Assembly: GCA_025024175.1 (NCBI GenBank)
Contig: QCXZ01000137.1
Location: forward strand, 65,715,454-65,779,453
DNA from: Rhyzopertha dominica
Lineage: Eukaryota > Arthropoda > Insecta > Coleoptera > Bostrichidae
DNA length: 64,000 nt
Direction of reading: 5' to 3'
Shown: positions 12,224 through 23,850 of the stretch, one piece after another
Numbering within the stretch: the first letter of the stretch is position 1
Layout: every line of letters begins with the position of its first letter
Made by a program: the position numbers and the translations under genes
Notes under the pieces: model-generated
Told to the model about the DNA's origin: nothing
The model's database searches: none
Seen by the model: the letters and a program-made list of their open reading frames with translations, nothing else

Positions 12224-13206
12224 ACCGCCAAAACGCTTCTATCCAAGATTATTCAACTCGTGACGTCAAGTGTCATGTAAACATTACCGAGAGCATGCTG
12301 TTTAATGGTGCAGTATCAGTCTTGTATTGGAAAAGCTTTTGCGTGGTGTTTATTAAAAGGTTGGTGTAAGAGGTCGCACCAAAAAGTGATTTGTGTAGTT
12401 TTACAAGCATCTATTATGTATGGAAAACAATACAAGTGTTGTTTTGTACATGGTTATAAAAGTGCTTCAGTTAGTACAGCTAACAAAATTTTTGTAACCG
12501 TTCCTCGAGATTATCAACGTGTGAAACAGTTAAGGCCCCTAGACGTGATATGCTGACATCGCAAAGTTTGTTTTTCTGTTGTGAAGATCATTTTAATCCT
12601 TACTGTAAGTTTTCTTATTCTTTTTGGGGTTATAAGTATTTACAATTCAGTTTCCATTTTGTTATACCCTGAAGAGGATATGAAAAATTATATGTGTTAT
12701 AGAGAGAAATGTTATAATAACGAACGACGTTGTTCCCCATATATTCGACTGTTAGCCAGACCAGAAACGAGCCGCAAGAGCCCCAAAAATAAATGCAATT
12801 TATATTTATTCTGACCTCTAAAATAAATGTCAAGTTTAGGGTAGATTTTTATGTTTACAAATGTATGTTTCCAACAACCCACTGTGATCAAATTATCAAT
12901 GCTACGTTAATTTGATAAAAAGTTCACTTATGCTGTTGCTTTTATGTTCCTCATCTCCGCCGCGTTGAACCGCTCGTTGCTGTACACAAATTCCATAACA
13001 ATGAACATGCCTTCAGAAGTCATAACTCATAAGTATTTCACTTTTTCTTGGCGTATTTTAATTCGCTTGTCACAAAAGAAACGTAAACAACAAACTGATA
13101 AATTGACGGGCTGAGGCTGACGCGTGACGCGCTGACCCCAGATGTAAATAAGCGGCCATTTACAAGAGACCGGACGTCACGGGTAATATGTTCGCGTTTT
13201 GGCGGT
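12224..13206 (+). mobile_element. Candidate non-autonomous element with a THAP relic between inverted repeats
   Basis: ACCGCCAAAACGC at 12224-12236 is matched in inverted orientation by GCGTTTTGGCGGT at 13194-13206. Further inside, GTGACGTC at 12260-12267 pairs with GACGTCAC at 13173-13180, followed by TGTAAA/TTTACA. The nested order and polarity argue for imperfect terminal inverted repeats about 60 bp long. A decayed THAP zinc-finger exon lies between them. THAP domains occur in P-element-type transposases, so a shortened P-like or other THAP transposon is plausible. No clear target-site duplication was found. Confidence 0.4.
12416..12602 (+). pseudogene. Decayed THAP (C2CH) zinc-finger exon
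   Basis: From the ATG at 12416 the frame reads KCCFVHGYKS, then KIFVTVPRDYQRVKQ, then breaks. The +1 frame continues ARRDMLTSQSLFFCCEDHFN. The order (paired Cys, a P-R/K-D motif, a basic segment, then C-x2-H followed by F) is that of the THAP domain, a DNA-binding zinc finger. The second zinc Cys appears replaced by Tyr (HGY), and a frameshift of one or two bases sits near 12530. The segment ends at a good splice donor, CCTTACT|GTAAGT (GT at 12603), which suggests an ancestral multi-exon gene. It is unlikely to make a working domain today. Confidence 0.5.
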
Positions 13207-13209
13207 CCC

Positions 13210-16200
13210 TTTAAATATTCACATTTTTAATATTAAAAATACATCTTACGGTCCATTTTTTCGAATTTATAAGCTGTCACAGCTGTTTTGTGGATTAGAT
13301 GCTACCTGTTAATACGCAATTTAATAAAATATAAATTCATGGCAAATACCCAATTGGATGTGGAAGTATTGATTCAATTTGCAACGGTTTTTAGACAGAA
13401 ATTTTCCTTCGTGGCATTACACAATTTTGAAATTAAAGCACAATATTGCCCGGTTGCGGCATGACTCATGTATGGTATCGAGATTTGAGGACATATATAA
13501 CTAACATATATAAATATGATGTTTTTAACTTATTAGCAGTACTCACAATGGGGTTCTCCCACTTTAAAGTTTATCAAATGAAGCTAGATGAATCTTGCAG
13601 ATACATGTGCACTCATTATTTATTTGGCAAGTATGTCTACGCAATACTAGCTCAGTAATTACCCTTTTTAAAAACTTTAACCTTAATCAATCAATTATCT
13701 TAACGTTAATCAAAACTGGTTTACTTGGTATTGGTACAAACAATCTTCATCCATAATCGTTTAAACCAAATTTTGAAAATCTTTCAGTATCATAAGATAG
13801 GAATATCGCGTTTTAGTATTATTTTTCAACATAAAATCGTTGTATATCTTTCTCCCTACCTATGCGAAAAATATGTAAATTCTTGAAGATCTGGTTACGC
13901 AAATGCTCCATAACAAGGAATCAGTTTCAATAGTCAATTCATCTTTAATAGTTAGTTTAGTAGTTTTAAGCCAACCCTGTGTTATATTCTTCAATGCGGC
14001 CTATCGAACTGTATTCAATATTAGAAGAAAATATTGATTATTACTCAAGTAATTTCAATACTCTTCAGCTACATCTTCCCCAAAACTATAACTATTATCA
14101 ATTCGCAAGAATTCTTTCCGACTGACCACCTTCTTAGTCTATTCGCAGAAAATTGCGGCATAACGTTCTCATAGTCAAAAATGGTGGTCAATGGCTATTT
14201 GTGGGGTCTAAGCAAATCATTGCCACCCAAACACTGATTGAATTTAGATATTTAAAAATTCAATTTGCTCCGCCTGGAAACAAGCTGCAGTTGTGTGATA
14301 CTGTGAAGCGTCAGTACATATTTCATTAAAAATATCGGAACTACGAGTATAATGTCCTTAGTTGAACTTAAAGCATCTATAACTTTGCTAGTGTTCATAT
14401 TCCAATGATATTTGATAAAATGGTGTTAAAAATGTAGCTGAATTTGGTATAAATTTCCCGCAACATTTAACAAAACTAACGTATGATTTTAACTGTTTAG
14501 CGTTAGTGGGCATTGATGCTGACTTGACTAACATGAATTGATTAAAAAGACAGGCATCTTTTAATATCGCAAAATCTCTGTTTAGTACAAATTTCGTCTA
14601 GGAGAAAAACTCTTCCCGCAATCCCTTGGAAGTGTAAGTAAAAGTTTGATCTGACGATATCGCATTAATCTGCTTTTAGTAAATACTGCTGGCAATTCAT
14701 GAATTATCCTCATACACAAATACTATAAAAATTTCAGCACCTAGGCACTTAGGCGGATATTAGTTACGGCTGTTGAGCAAATTCAAGTTTCAGGCATACC
14801 TGGCAATCGTCTTCCCGTGAGTTGACTTTCGCACGTCTGTCTAATTACTTTCATTCACATCCTTCATAAAAGTTTCGAGCAGATGAATAACCTGAAGTCA
14901 GTCTGGCGATGTACAGTCACGAATGGATAAATTAATGTGTATTGCGCTCCTCTCTTTGTTCGTACAATTAACAATAATTAGTCACACTGACAATTCCGGT
15001 ATAGGTGTACTTCCCAGAAAATCTTCGTACAAAAATAATCCAAGGGGACAAACGCAATTTATTAGGAGAGTGCGACATCCCCAAACTAATTATGTGTTTT
15101 CTGCCACGTAAGCTCGAGGAATTTGCTAATTAACTAAATTACGAAGAGGAGCAGAAACTTAATCGATTTAGGCACGTTCGCACCTCCTATAGCCAGTCAG
15201 GCTGACATGATGGCGTGACCGTATCAAAGTGAATCTCAGGAGATCGCACAGTTATGGAACGATCGGGACGCACGACATATTAAATAATACCAGAAAGAAG
15301 TATTCAGACAGTTTAGAGAATGTACTGTTAGCCGCGCAGCTATTTTCACAAGAGGTCAATCTTGTCGTCTAGACGTATACATGGCACAGTTCATTCAATC
15401 CGCCTTCCTCGTCGTTATTATTTTGTAGCCAATAAGGCCGCCACATTGTTCAAATGTCTTTCTTACAAAAAGAATGTTAATAAATCATATCCTGAAGCCT
15501 GAAGGATGGATTTCACTATACGCTCTGCTAGAATTCACATTACGTACCAAGTGTTTCAAAGAAGACTAGCCAGTCTCAATAATACTTAAGAGACACTAAA
15601 TTCAACAAAACCTAAAATAGATCGACTAGAATACTTCGTCTTGTGTTGCAACGCTAGAAGTTGCCAAAACAACCCTCTCAAATTCTTTCTCATTTATAAA
15701 GGTCTCTCAACGCCCTTTTTGAAAATGGGCTACTCTAGTGCTTTTCTGACATTCCTGAAGTTCTCTGGTGTCAAAAACTGGCGTCTAAACAAAATTCGTT
15801 GATAAAATTCCCCAAAGAATGCCGGGTGCGTTTCAAAAAGGAAGAAACAGATTGCGCATATTTTCTGTGAGAGCAACATTTGCAAAACGGTATATGTTTC
15901 TGATTCTGAACCTAAAAGTATCCCTAAATTTTCACCCGGATGCAATTATTGGGTGTTTTTCACTAATAGCAGTAATCCGCGTAAACATTATTATTAATTT
16001 ACTTACTACTCAAATAAGAGGTCGTTAACATAAAAACTTGTTGTTTTACCCTCAAAAATGACGGACAAAAGTTTAAGGATGCAAACTATTTTGGCAGATC
16101 GCAATACGCTTGTTAAATTTTTTAAGCTCATGTTGACATTACAATTCGTATGTACGTACGATACGACGAAAAATTGAATAATTTACCGCGCATTGAGGTT

Positions 16201-17820
16201 TGAAATGTTTTTGTTTGTACAAAATGGTCCTCACAGCAGAAAATATAGATTTAGAAGCAGTCATCTCACGTCCTGCAGCATTTAACAACTTTAGTCTCCT
16301 TTCTTTTGCCTCTAGTATAGTAACAAACTTCTTACTAGAATTTTTGGACGTGTTTTTCACACCCAGGGACAAAAAGCCACTTATTTTTACCTTTCTCTGT
16401 CATTATATTATACACAAGGCAATATTATTAAATATTACTCCGCACTCCATTGAATAATGCACAGATTTTATTTTAGTCTATTGTTTGTTACAAACACAGA
16501 AATCTACGAAAACAAATCGACAAATGCCTCTGTGTATTAGCACGTTTGCCAGTCTCTTACTAAAGTACTCCCAAAAATGTCGCCCACATGCCGCCATAAA
16601 AGTATTAATATACGTTTGATTCAAAAAGTTGAAGTTTAAAATGTATGGAAGGAGTGTATATCACATCCCATATCAGGGGCACAACAAGATTCTTTGGATA
16701 TCCAGAATTTGAAATATGAATATCGATTTACTTCTGTTTCACTAAGAACAAAACCCTCTGAAACTGATTTAAAATCGCTCAAAATACCTTTAAATGGCTA
16801 TCCTTTCGTTGCTAATTAGAAATCCGAACCAGAAACGGCAGTTGGTGACCAATGTATATTTTGTTGACATAACAGAAAGATAACATCGCCCATTTCATTG
16901 CACGTGGCACCTACAAAAAAATTTTCATGAATAACTATCATTATGACAAGTCGCCCAATCACGCAACTACCTGTCAGCACAGTTGCAGCTGTTACAAATG
17001 ATCGAAAATATCACGTCAGAGATCACGTGACCTAATGGAAGCCGCTGCCCAGGGTTCAAATCGACCGATATTTACCAGTTTGGTAATTATTTATTTCTGA
17101 GGTAATAGCTACGAAAAAACAGCGAAAATAGGTTTTTCTCTTAAAGTGTACCACGTAGATTACATTTTTAACAGTCTTGGAAAATTGAAAAACGGCGAGT
17201 TTAGTTAAGCTACGTACCTGTACATTGGTTTGTAAATTTCAAAGTTAAGTAATAGTAAGTCACGCGATTAAAACTGACACTAGAAAGGAGGAAGATAACT
17301 CAATTTATTGTGCAAAATGTGGGGAAGGTTAAATTAACCATAAAAAGTTGAAAACCGGTTAAGCTGCAATACAGAGTCCAGCGATATGTATCGTTCTATT
17401 AAAGTAACAAGACCATACTTATTTTTACCTTTTAAGGAAATACAGAATTTTTGTGTTGACAGCGATCTAACATTTCTTGGTACATTTCGTTAATATTCCA
17501 CGAATGTTCAAAAACGGCTTTGAAATACTTACCTTCAAAATCAGGTATAATTTGACGACCTTCCCTATTCAAAAATTAAGAATGGAAGCTCTTGCGGGTA
17601 GCGGCTTGTTCTGACTGCCTGTTCCAGAGTTGTAATAAAAAAAATTCACGCATAATTAATAAGGGTGGCTCGTTTTCATATTGAAACACCCGGTGAAATA
17701 GTTTGAATTCTGTTTACTGATATCAGCCTAAAGCAAGTACATAAGTAACTTCCCAGTGTTAGAATGCTGCAAGTTTTGCGCTAATGTTTAGAATAGAAAC
17801 GCCAAACATTCTTTGAACTT
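13210..17820. other. AT-rich stretch without recognisable genes
   Basis: The open frames at 13446-13658, 14923-15111, 15730-16028 and 16139-16457 are short. Several lie on both strands of the same segment and match no family I know. At 16139-16457 both strands are open for more than 75 codons, which is most simply chance. Confidence 0.35.
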
Positions 17821-18185
17821 CTTGAAATGCGGGAGCAACTTGTTAGACAATGTGTGTGTGCGTGTGTTGTATCCGTTTGCATACTTTCGGGTTCAGCATG
17901 CAACGGAATGCGGCGTTCTAGCAATATTGCCTGCGCACTTCACCAGGTTGCTGCTGCCGCTGTCGGAATAGCTAATTTCGGTATCAGCGGCAGGTAAAAC
18001 TCCTCGTCCAAGTTGTGGAACACTTTGTACATTCTGAGAGAAGTCAATACATCTGCGAGTGGCAACGCACACCAAGGAAGTCGTGCACAAAGGACTACAA
18101 AGGACTAAGTGTTTGGGAGCAGGCTCTTGTGTGTTGGATGTGATATGCCTTCAGGACGCTGAGGAAGGGCTTGCTAATATGCCCT
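17820..18185. other. GC-richer island with a TG-repeat at its left edge
   Basis: A short TG/CG alternating run lies at 17851-17870, followed by sequence of raised GC. The minus-strand frame 18090-17893 is open for 65 codons and serine-rich near its end. It contains GVLPAADTEISYSDSGSSN but lacks a convincing splice-site pair. It is a candidate exon or conserved non-coding element and is not identified. Confidence 0.3.
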
Positions 18186-18629
18186 GAGTAAAGATTATGT
18201 GCTCAAGCAGAATGTATAGTCAGTAGTGGGTTAAGAAAGAGATATTTGTTCTGTAATGTTGTAATTTAGTGTTTAGGAGGATTGTGAAAACCATGCAGCA
18301 CACCAATAAAATGAAGAAATGCGTTACGGCATTATGTAGACAGAGTATACAAAAACTGTATTAATTTTAATTCAGTAGCTCATTAAAAATAACAAAAAAA
18401 TATTGGTTGCAAATAAAATGCTGAGTGCTGGCCAATTCTAATTAAACGATATATGAAAACCCCTTATGACAGTAATTTACAAACCCAAATACCGACTTAG
18501 CGGCTAAGCTGCAATCTTCAGTAGGATATAATAAGCGACTTCTTGAAATATTTAGCTTGATTTAACCGGATAAAATTATCCTGACCAAATTTTCAATGGA
18601 AATGGAGTCAGATCAACAAAATATCACTA

Positions 18630-18960
18630 ATGTAGCATGCCAATTCCACTCTTTCAAACGTGTTGACTTTCGTGTAGTCAGAAACTACTTTTAAGAGTTA
18701 TGAGTTTTAGAAGCTTTAGGGCGAGCTGGGTCTTATTGACACTTGCTTTATCAAACCTCCCAAGTCATTTTCTCTTCAAACTTAACTCTTATAGAACGCC
18801 TGGTTTGCTTAATATATTTAAGATAACAGTTTTTGCACTGTATTTTATAAACGCTTAATTTGTCTATTTCATCCACCTTATATTGAAGGTTTCCTAAATC
18901 AAATGTTATACTATTATTGGCGATGAAACCTAAAATGGTTTCAAGATGTTAAATATTTTT
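18630..18960 (-). pseudogene. Penelope-like retroelement relic: GIY-YIG endonuclease region
   Basis: Read on the minus strand, 18960 towards 18770 is one frame containing ITFDLGNLQYKVDEIDKLS, then VYKIQCKNCYLKYIKQT, then RRSIRVKFEEKM. This is the Penelope-like GIY-YIG signature: VYK at the GIY position, C-x2-C, and Y-I-x-Q-T at the YIG position. The Gly of YIG is replaced by Lys. Stops appear after position 18765. In this family the endonuclease lies C-terminal to the reverse transcriptase and cuts the target DNA. No RT could be read upstream. The copy is truncated and inactive. Confidence 0.6.
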
Positions 18961-19360
18961 TGGCAAGCCCAAAATTAAAAGGAATTTTGACGAAATTATG
19001 GAGTAAAGTAGATGGTAAAGACAACGTGGTAGCATTTAAAACCTACTTTTTGTGCGCTGTAGTTGTAGACAAATTCATCAAGCAGATTTCTCTTCGCTAT
19101 TTTAAATTAAAATCAACATTATTTTTTTTTAAATCTGGACCAATCACATACCGCAATATGTCGTGTTGTCATAGTTACTGGGTTGATTTTAGCTAACATC
19201 ATTATTTGTACAGGACCTTAAATCCCTCAATTTCTTGTAGTCATTGTTTGTTGATGTTTCAAGAAATATTGCAGATTTTTCCAAATTGAAATAATTGGAT
19301 CCTAAACTAGTATGATTGAACCACCAGATAACCTTTACCACTCAGTGCATAGCTACTATA

Positions 19361-19629
19361 CAGGGTGATTTTTTTAAAACTTCACACCTTAAATAACTTT
19401 AAATATAGCAAAAATTTAAAAATTTGCAAAAACAGGTAAACTTTTGTTTGCAGGGGGACAACTTTTGAGATCAGTTTTTAATGGATAGCGCTTACTCTCT
19501 GAGCAGGGTAGACACCCCTTTAAACATTTTAAATGGAACTATCCATCTTGTGATACATCATTTGAAAGCCTATTTCACAAAGAGTCTGGCCATGTAATTA
19601 GTTTTACCACGTTTAACTTATTGACGGGG
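19361..19629 (+). repeat. Left terminal inverted repeat, about 269 bp
   Basis: Aligns with the reverse complement of 21380-21648 over its whole length with scattered substitutions. Long perfect blocks include ACTTCACACCTTAAATAACT and AACAGGTAAACTTTTGTTTG. The homology stops after TTGACGGGG at the inner edge. It is probably the transposase-binding end. Confidence 0.9.
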
Positions 19630-19941
19630 TAATAGATTAATAGTGCCTACGAAACAGGTCGCTTATTAAATTGAATATTTGGACTCTTTTCAACAAAATG
19701 TATTTTATTTTAGAGCGGAAATAAAATTTGTCCTTACGAGAACCCAAAATTTAAACAAACTTGTAAAAAATATGACACTTAAAAAAAACTCCCAGAATAC
19801 TGAAAATTTTCTTTTAACATTATTATTAACATTAAAGTATTTATCATGTAATTTTTTTAGAAAGTCCATGTCCACGAAAAAGAAAAATTATTTATTTGTA
19901 ACTCCAAAAACAGTGTGAACAAAACCATCGAAATTCAAACC

Positions 19942-21045
19942 TTACAACAGATTCTCAAAACGTGCACCACCTCTTTCCATACAATAATACAGACGGTTCT
20001 CGAACTCCTGCTGCACTTTTCGGAAAGTTTCAGGTGGAATCCTCCTGCACTCGTTAATAATTCTTTCTCGCAGATCTTCCAGGCTAGTAGGTTGAGTTTT
20101 GTAAACCACAGATTTTAAATGACCCCATAGAAAGAAATCTAAAGCAGTCAAATCGGGTGATCGTGGCGGCCATTCAATTGTTCCACGTCTACCAATCCAG
20201 TGAAGAGGAAATCTATGATTTAACCAATTTCGCACATTAATGGCGTAATGCGGTGGGGCTCCATCATGTTGGTAAAACAATTCGTATTCATCCAACATTG
20301 GATTTCCTTCAGGGTCACGTTGGTTTTCTAATTGCTCTGTGATTAAAGGATCAATAACGTTATCAAGTAATTCTAAATACATTCCCCCATTTAGGGGCCC
20401 ATCAATGAAAATTGGACCTACAATTGCGTTGCCAAGTATTGCAGCCCAGACGTTCAGCTTCTGAGGAACTTGTGTATGACCTTCTCGAAAAATATAAGGA
20501 TCTTCGTCACTCCAGTACCTGACGTTATGTTTATTTACAGAGCCGTTCAAAAAAAATGTGCATTCATCACTGAAGCAGATATTTTTTATTAGATTTGGAT
20601 TTACTATAATCTTTTCTGTCATAATTTCGCAAAATTGCAGTCTTCTATCGAAGTCATCTTCGCCGAGTTCCTGGAGAGTTTTCATCTTATAGGGATGGAA
20701 TTTGTGCAGTTTTGTAACTTTCCTTACAGATGAATAAGAAAGTCCAGTGGCTGTAGAAATGTTACGCAAAGAGCTAGTTGGATCCATTGCAAAATGACCA
20801 AGTACTCCAAGTTGGGCCATTTCATCAACGACTCTATTCCCTGCCCTTTTTTTGTTTACTACAGATCCAGTGTCTTGAAATTTCTGCACGAGATCGAGAA
20901 TGTACCTAGCGTCAACATTTTTATCGGGGTGCCGTTCGTTAAATACCTTTGCTGACGCACGAGCACAGCTATGCTCAGCACCGTAAATAAAAATTATTTC
21001 TACCCTTTCGGCAGATGAATAAACCATTATCACTTGGACTCTCAC
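19942..21045 (-). CDS. Tc1/mariner-superfamily transposase, DD41D
   Basis: This 367-aa protein should cut and paste the surrounding element by binding its inverted repeats. The N-terminus (about 10-115) is a helix-turn-helix DNA-binding region. The C-terminal half is a DDE-type catalytic domain. D160 lies in CFSDECTFF, D261 in YQHDGAPPHY and D303 in SPDLTALDFF. The 41 residues between the second and third Asp place it apart from classical mariner (34) and closer to DD41D groups such as rosa. All three acidic residues and the WPPRSPDL motif are present, with no stops or frameshifts. A second in-frame Met at residue 7 may be the true start. The gene fills the space between the two long arms. 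Whether it is transcribed cannot be judged here. Confidence 0.9.
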   Translation of the reverse strand: MRVQVIMVYSSAERVEIIFIYGAEHSCARASAKVFNERHPDKNVDARYILDLVQKFQDTGSVVNKKRAGNRVVDEMAQLGVLGHFAMDPTSSLRNISTATGLSYSSVRKVTKLHKFHPYKMKTLQELGEDDFDRRLQFCEIMTEKIIVNPNLIKNICFSDECTFFLNGSVNKHNVRYWSDEDPYIFREGHTQVPQKLNVWAAILGNAIVGPIFIDGPLNGGMYLELLDNVIDPLITEQLENQRDPEGNPMLDEYELFYQHDGAPPHYAINVRNWLNHRFPLHWIGRRGTIEWPPRSPDLTALDFFLWGHLKSVVYKTQPTSLEDLRERIINECRRIPPETFRKVQQEFENRLYYCMERGGARFENLL

Positions 21046-21379
21046 TTTAAAATTTCATGCGATTTATAAAAAGGAATGTGAACAAAAAGATGGTCGTGCC
21101 AAAGAAGTAGCCAAAAAGCTGAAACAAAAAATTGGAAACACAAAGTAGATAATTATTTAGCCAATTCAGTATAAACTGTCGAGTTGCAATATCCAGTAAT
21201 GTCGAAAGAAGTATTTTTGGCATTTTGCTTAGGTGTAACAATTATTTTTTAACAAGTTCTTTTAGGCTTAAGTAAGGACAATTTTTATTGTAACTGCAAG
21301 ACAATAAATTTTGTTAAAAAAAAGTCCAAAATATTCCATTTTATAAGCCACTTGCTACAATGCACTTTTTGACCCACTG

Positions 21380-21648
21380 CCCCGTCAATGGGTAAAAAAT
21401 AGTAAAACTAATTACATGGCAAGACTCCTTGTGTAATAAGCTTTTAAATGATGTATCGTAAGATGGGTAGTTTCATTTAAAATTTTTGAAGGGGTATCTA
21501 CCCAGCTGAGAGGGTAAGCGCTATCCATTAAAAACTTATCTCAAAAGTTGTCCCCCTGCAAACAAAAGTTTACCTGTTTTTGCAAAATTTTAAATTTTTC
21601 CTCTATTTAAAGTTATTTAAGGTGTGAAGTTTTCAAAAAATCACCCGG
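21380..21648 (-). repeat. Right terminal inverted repeat, about 269 bp
   Basis: Inverted partner of 19361-19629. The outermost bases read TCACCCGG followed by the TA flank. It lies 335 bp upstream of the transposase start codon, so any promoter of the gene may lie inside or just next to it. Confidence 0.9.
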
Positions 21649-21650
21649 TA

Positions 21651-22515
21651 TATTGCCAAAACAGCCTAATTCTACACTTTCTACATAAACATATCCGAAT
21701 AATTCCATTACAAAGATGATGATCTTATGAACACCGATTTATTTTATGCATACTAGCAAATCGGCTGCTAATTCTAGGTATAATACTTCAAATTCAGATA
21801 TTATTACTGGATTATACGACCATTAAGCGTTAATTCGTACAATTAAACAGCCATAAACCGTTTATGACTTAAGACGGCTCAAAATAATTCGATGCTGCAA
21901 GTAAGATACTGGACATCTTGCTAATGTTATAAATCAAGTCTTCAAGGTGTTAGATTAAATTGATCATTAGTTTTACTGCTACCTAGATACAAATTTTTAG
22001 GCAGGCCAGATGGTTTAGATTATAGCAATGTATATAATTTGGACTATCAAATTGGCAATTAGTAAATGTGTAAATATTGATTAACTGGTAATACCTATTA
22101 TTAAACGCTTGAGGTAAACGGCTGTTGCTTACCTACCGACACACTTTTCACAAAACTATAACGATTGCCTATTTTTTATTTATGAACCAAAGTATTGACA
22201 TGTTCTAGACCCCAGGCATTGAATTAATAACAGCTCAATCCTATTAATGTCAGAAGTACAAATTAATTGAAGGGTTTCAAATACTTGCAGATATCTTGAC
22301 TTCTCCATTAACATGATATAAGGCGATCTAGGAGCTTGTACTTAATACTTATATATTGGCATTAGATTAAAAAACCTACAGAAAATATATTATTTTTTGA
22401 AGAGTCGTTATTACTTGCAGTTTTTGCGCAGTTCTNGGTTTCGTTGGTATGACGACTCATTGTAAAAAAGCCTATATCCACCGATTTAGGGATACTTTTT
22501 GGTAAGATTTGTTAC
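21651..22515. other. AT-rich sequence, nothing recognised
   Basis: No ORF of note and no repeat pairing seen. One N lies near 22436. Confidence 0.4.
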
Positions 22516-22518
22516 CTT

Positions 22519-23095
22519 GATAAAGGTCGAATTGTTAGTTTAAGAGAAGCTGGTTTCTCCTACCGACAAATAACTCTTTGTGTTAATCGGAACGCTGTGA
22601 TTATAATGCTGTTTGACGTCAATGGTCTGAAGAAGGTCGAGAAGGAATATTGGGAGGTGTTGCATAACCAAGGAGAACATCCGGAGAACATAAAAAACGT
22701 TTAAGGCAGAGGACTCTGGGTCACGCTGATGTTCATCCCAGGAAGCGAAACAGCGGCTGTTTACATAAATGAAGTTGTGCAAGCATTTTTCCTGCTATAT
22801 CAGGAAGCCCTTTAGAATGGAACACTTTCAGCAAGATAACTCCACCAGAATTTAGCCCGAATGACTATCAACCTCTTTAATCAGTCTGCGATTGATGTTT
22901 TGTCCTGGTCTTCAAGATTTCCGAATAAACCCCATAGAACATGTGTAAGACATGATCTCAAGAAAACTAACCACTTTGTCAGCTCCTCCAGAAACTTTGT
23001 TTCGCCTGGAGGAAAAAATTACTGTTGCCTGGAGTCAACTACCCTATCTCATTTTATCGACGCCCAGATGCCCCAACGAATGTTCCTGTAACAGA
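22519..23095 (+). pseudogene. Decayed Tc1-like transposase
   Basis: The fragments read in order but in shifting frames. First comes GRIVSLREAGFSYRQI (N-terminal helix-turn-helix), then a short stretch with FQQDNSTR (from the QQDNARPH catalytic block), then NPIEHVLDMISRKLTTLSA and PPETLFRLEEKITVAWSQLP (from the C-terminal NPIEHVWD block of Tc1-type enzymes). Several stops and frameshifts interrupt it, and the middle third is missing. This is a DD34E-type family different from the DD41D element about 1 kb to the left. No inverted repeats were found at its edges. Confidence 0.75.
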
Positions 23096-23329
23096 GGTAG
23101 TGCAACACATTACTAATTTTTTTTGTATATGGGTTCACTATTTTAGCCCAAAATGATAATCACATAGCACCCACTCAACTTAATAAAATAAATTATTCAA
23201 TACAAATTTTCCCTCCAGTTGTAGGAGTTCTAATGTTACTTAGTACCTACACTAAGTTAGTCCCTAAATGTTTTCAGTTAATATGCAATCATATCTGATT
23301 CAAGATGTTAAGTAACTCGTGTAAACAAC

Positions 23330-23850
23330 GTCATGTTCATAACAGCGACGTAAATGAGTGACACATGGTTACACGTACATGGAAAATAAGATATGAGCGT
23401 TGATAGTTGCACGCATAAACATCAGGTCGGTGTATTTCTTGGCTTGTGCATGTATTTGCGGGTCGTATATTTCACAGCATCAGACACTATCGGTTAAATA
23501 CCGAGCGAACGAAATAGCACCACATTACACACAAAGGAATGGGTCTCTTGAATTATAGTTACGTCACGGTGTTGGAGAACGTGTCTCCCACATCACAAAT
23601 AATAATAATAATGATTAATAGTGCTTCATGTCCTGGTGGATTAAACGCCCCTGAGACGACGCCACGCTAATGCCAAAACCATAATCCAGTATCCCTTCCG
23701 CGGAAAAAGACGTGATGTGAATATGCAAATAGTCCGGCTATTTTAATGAAATTAATTAAATCCAAAGCCGTTAATGCGCAAGCTTTAGGGGAATGTCCTA
23801 CTATGGGCCTACATTAACCAAGCTGTCGCTCATCTGTATATAATAAGAAT
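23330..23850. other. GC-richer island, candidate enhancer
   Basis: TE-free and non-coding by eye. It holds motifs that resemble developmental transcription-factor sites: ATATGCAAAT (octamer/POU-like) near 23722, GGATTAAA (Otx/bicoid-like) near 23638 and AATTAATTAAAT (homeodomain-like) near 23750. Such short motifs also occur by chance, so this is only suggestive. A short AAT-repeat (23599-23613) lies inside. Confidence 0.35.

Larger units (their letters stand above)
19361..21648 (-). mobile_element. Intact Tc1/mariner-superfamily (DD41D) transposon
   Basis: The element is 2288 bp and flanked on both sides by TA (19359-19360 and 21649-21650), the target duplication typical of this superfamily. 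Ends read CAGGGTGATT on the left and, inverted, CCGGGTGATT on the right. Each arm is about 269 bp. The single gene inside is an uninterrupted transposase on the minus strand. An intact gene, paired long arms and TA flanks suggest a complete and fairly recent insertion. The roughly 12% divergence I see between the arms shows it is not brand new. Confidence 0.88.

Noticed and set aside
15730..16028. Overlapping 69-71-codon frames as coding
   Set aside because: No motif, and both strands are open over the same bases.
16139..16457. Two overlapping frames on opposite strands as genes
   Set aside because: Neither matches a family, and mutual opposite-strand openness is most simply chance.
19679..20118. 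Plus-strand frames near the DD41D transposase as genes
   Set aside because: They overlap the inner flank and the 3' end of the transposase in antisense, and are AT-rich chance frames.
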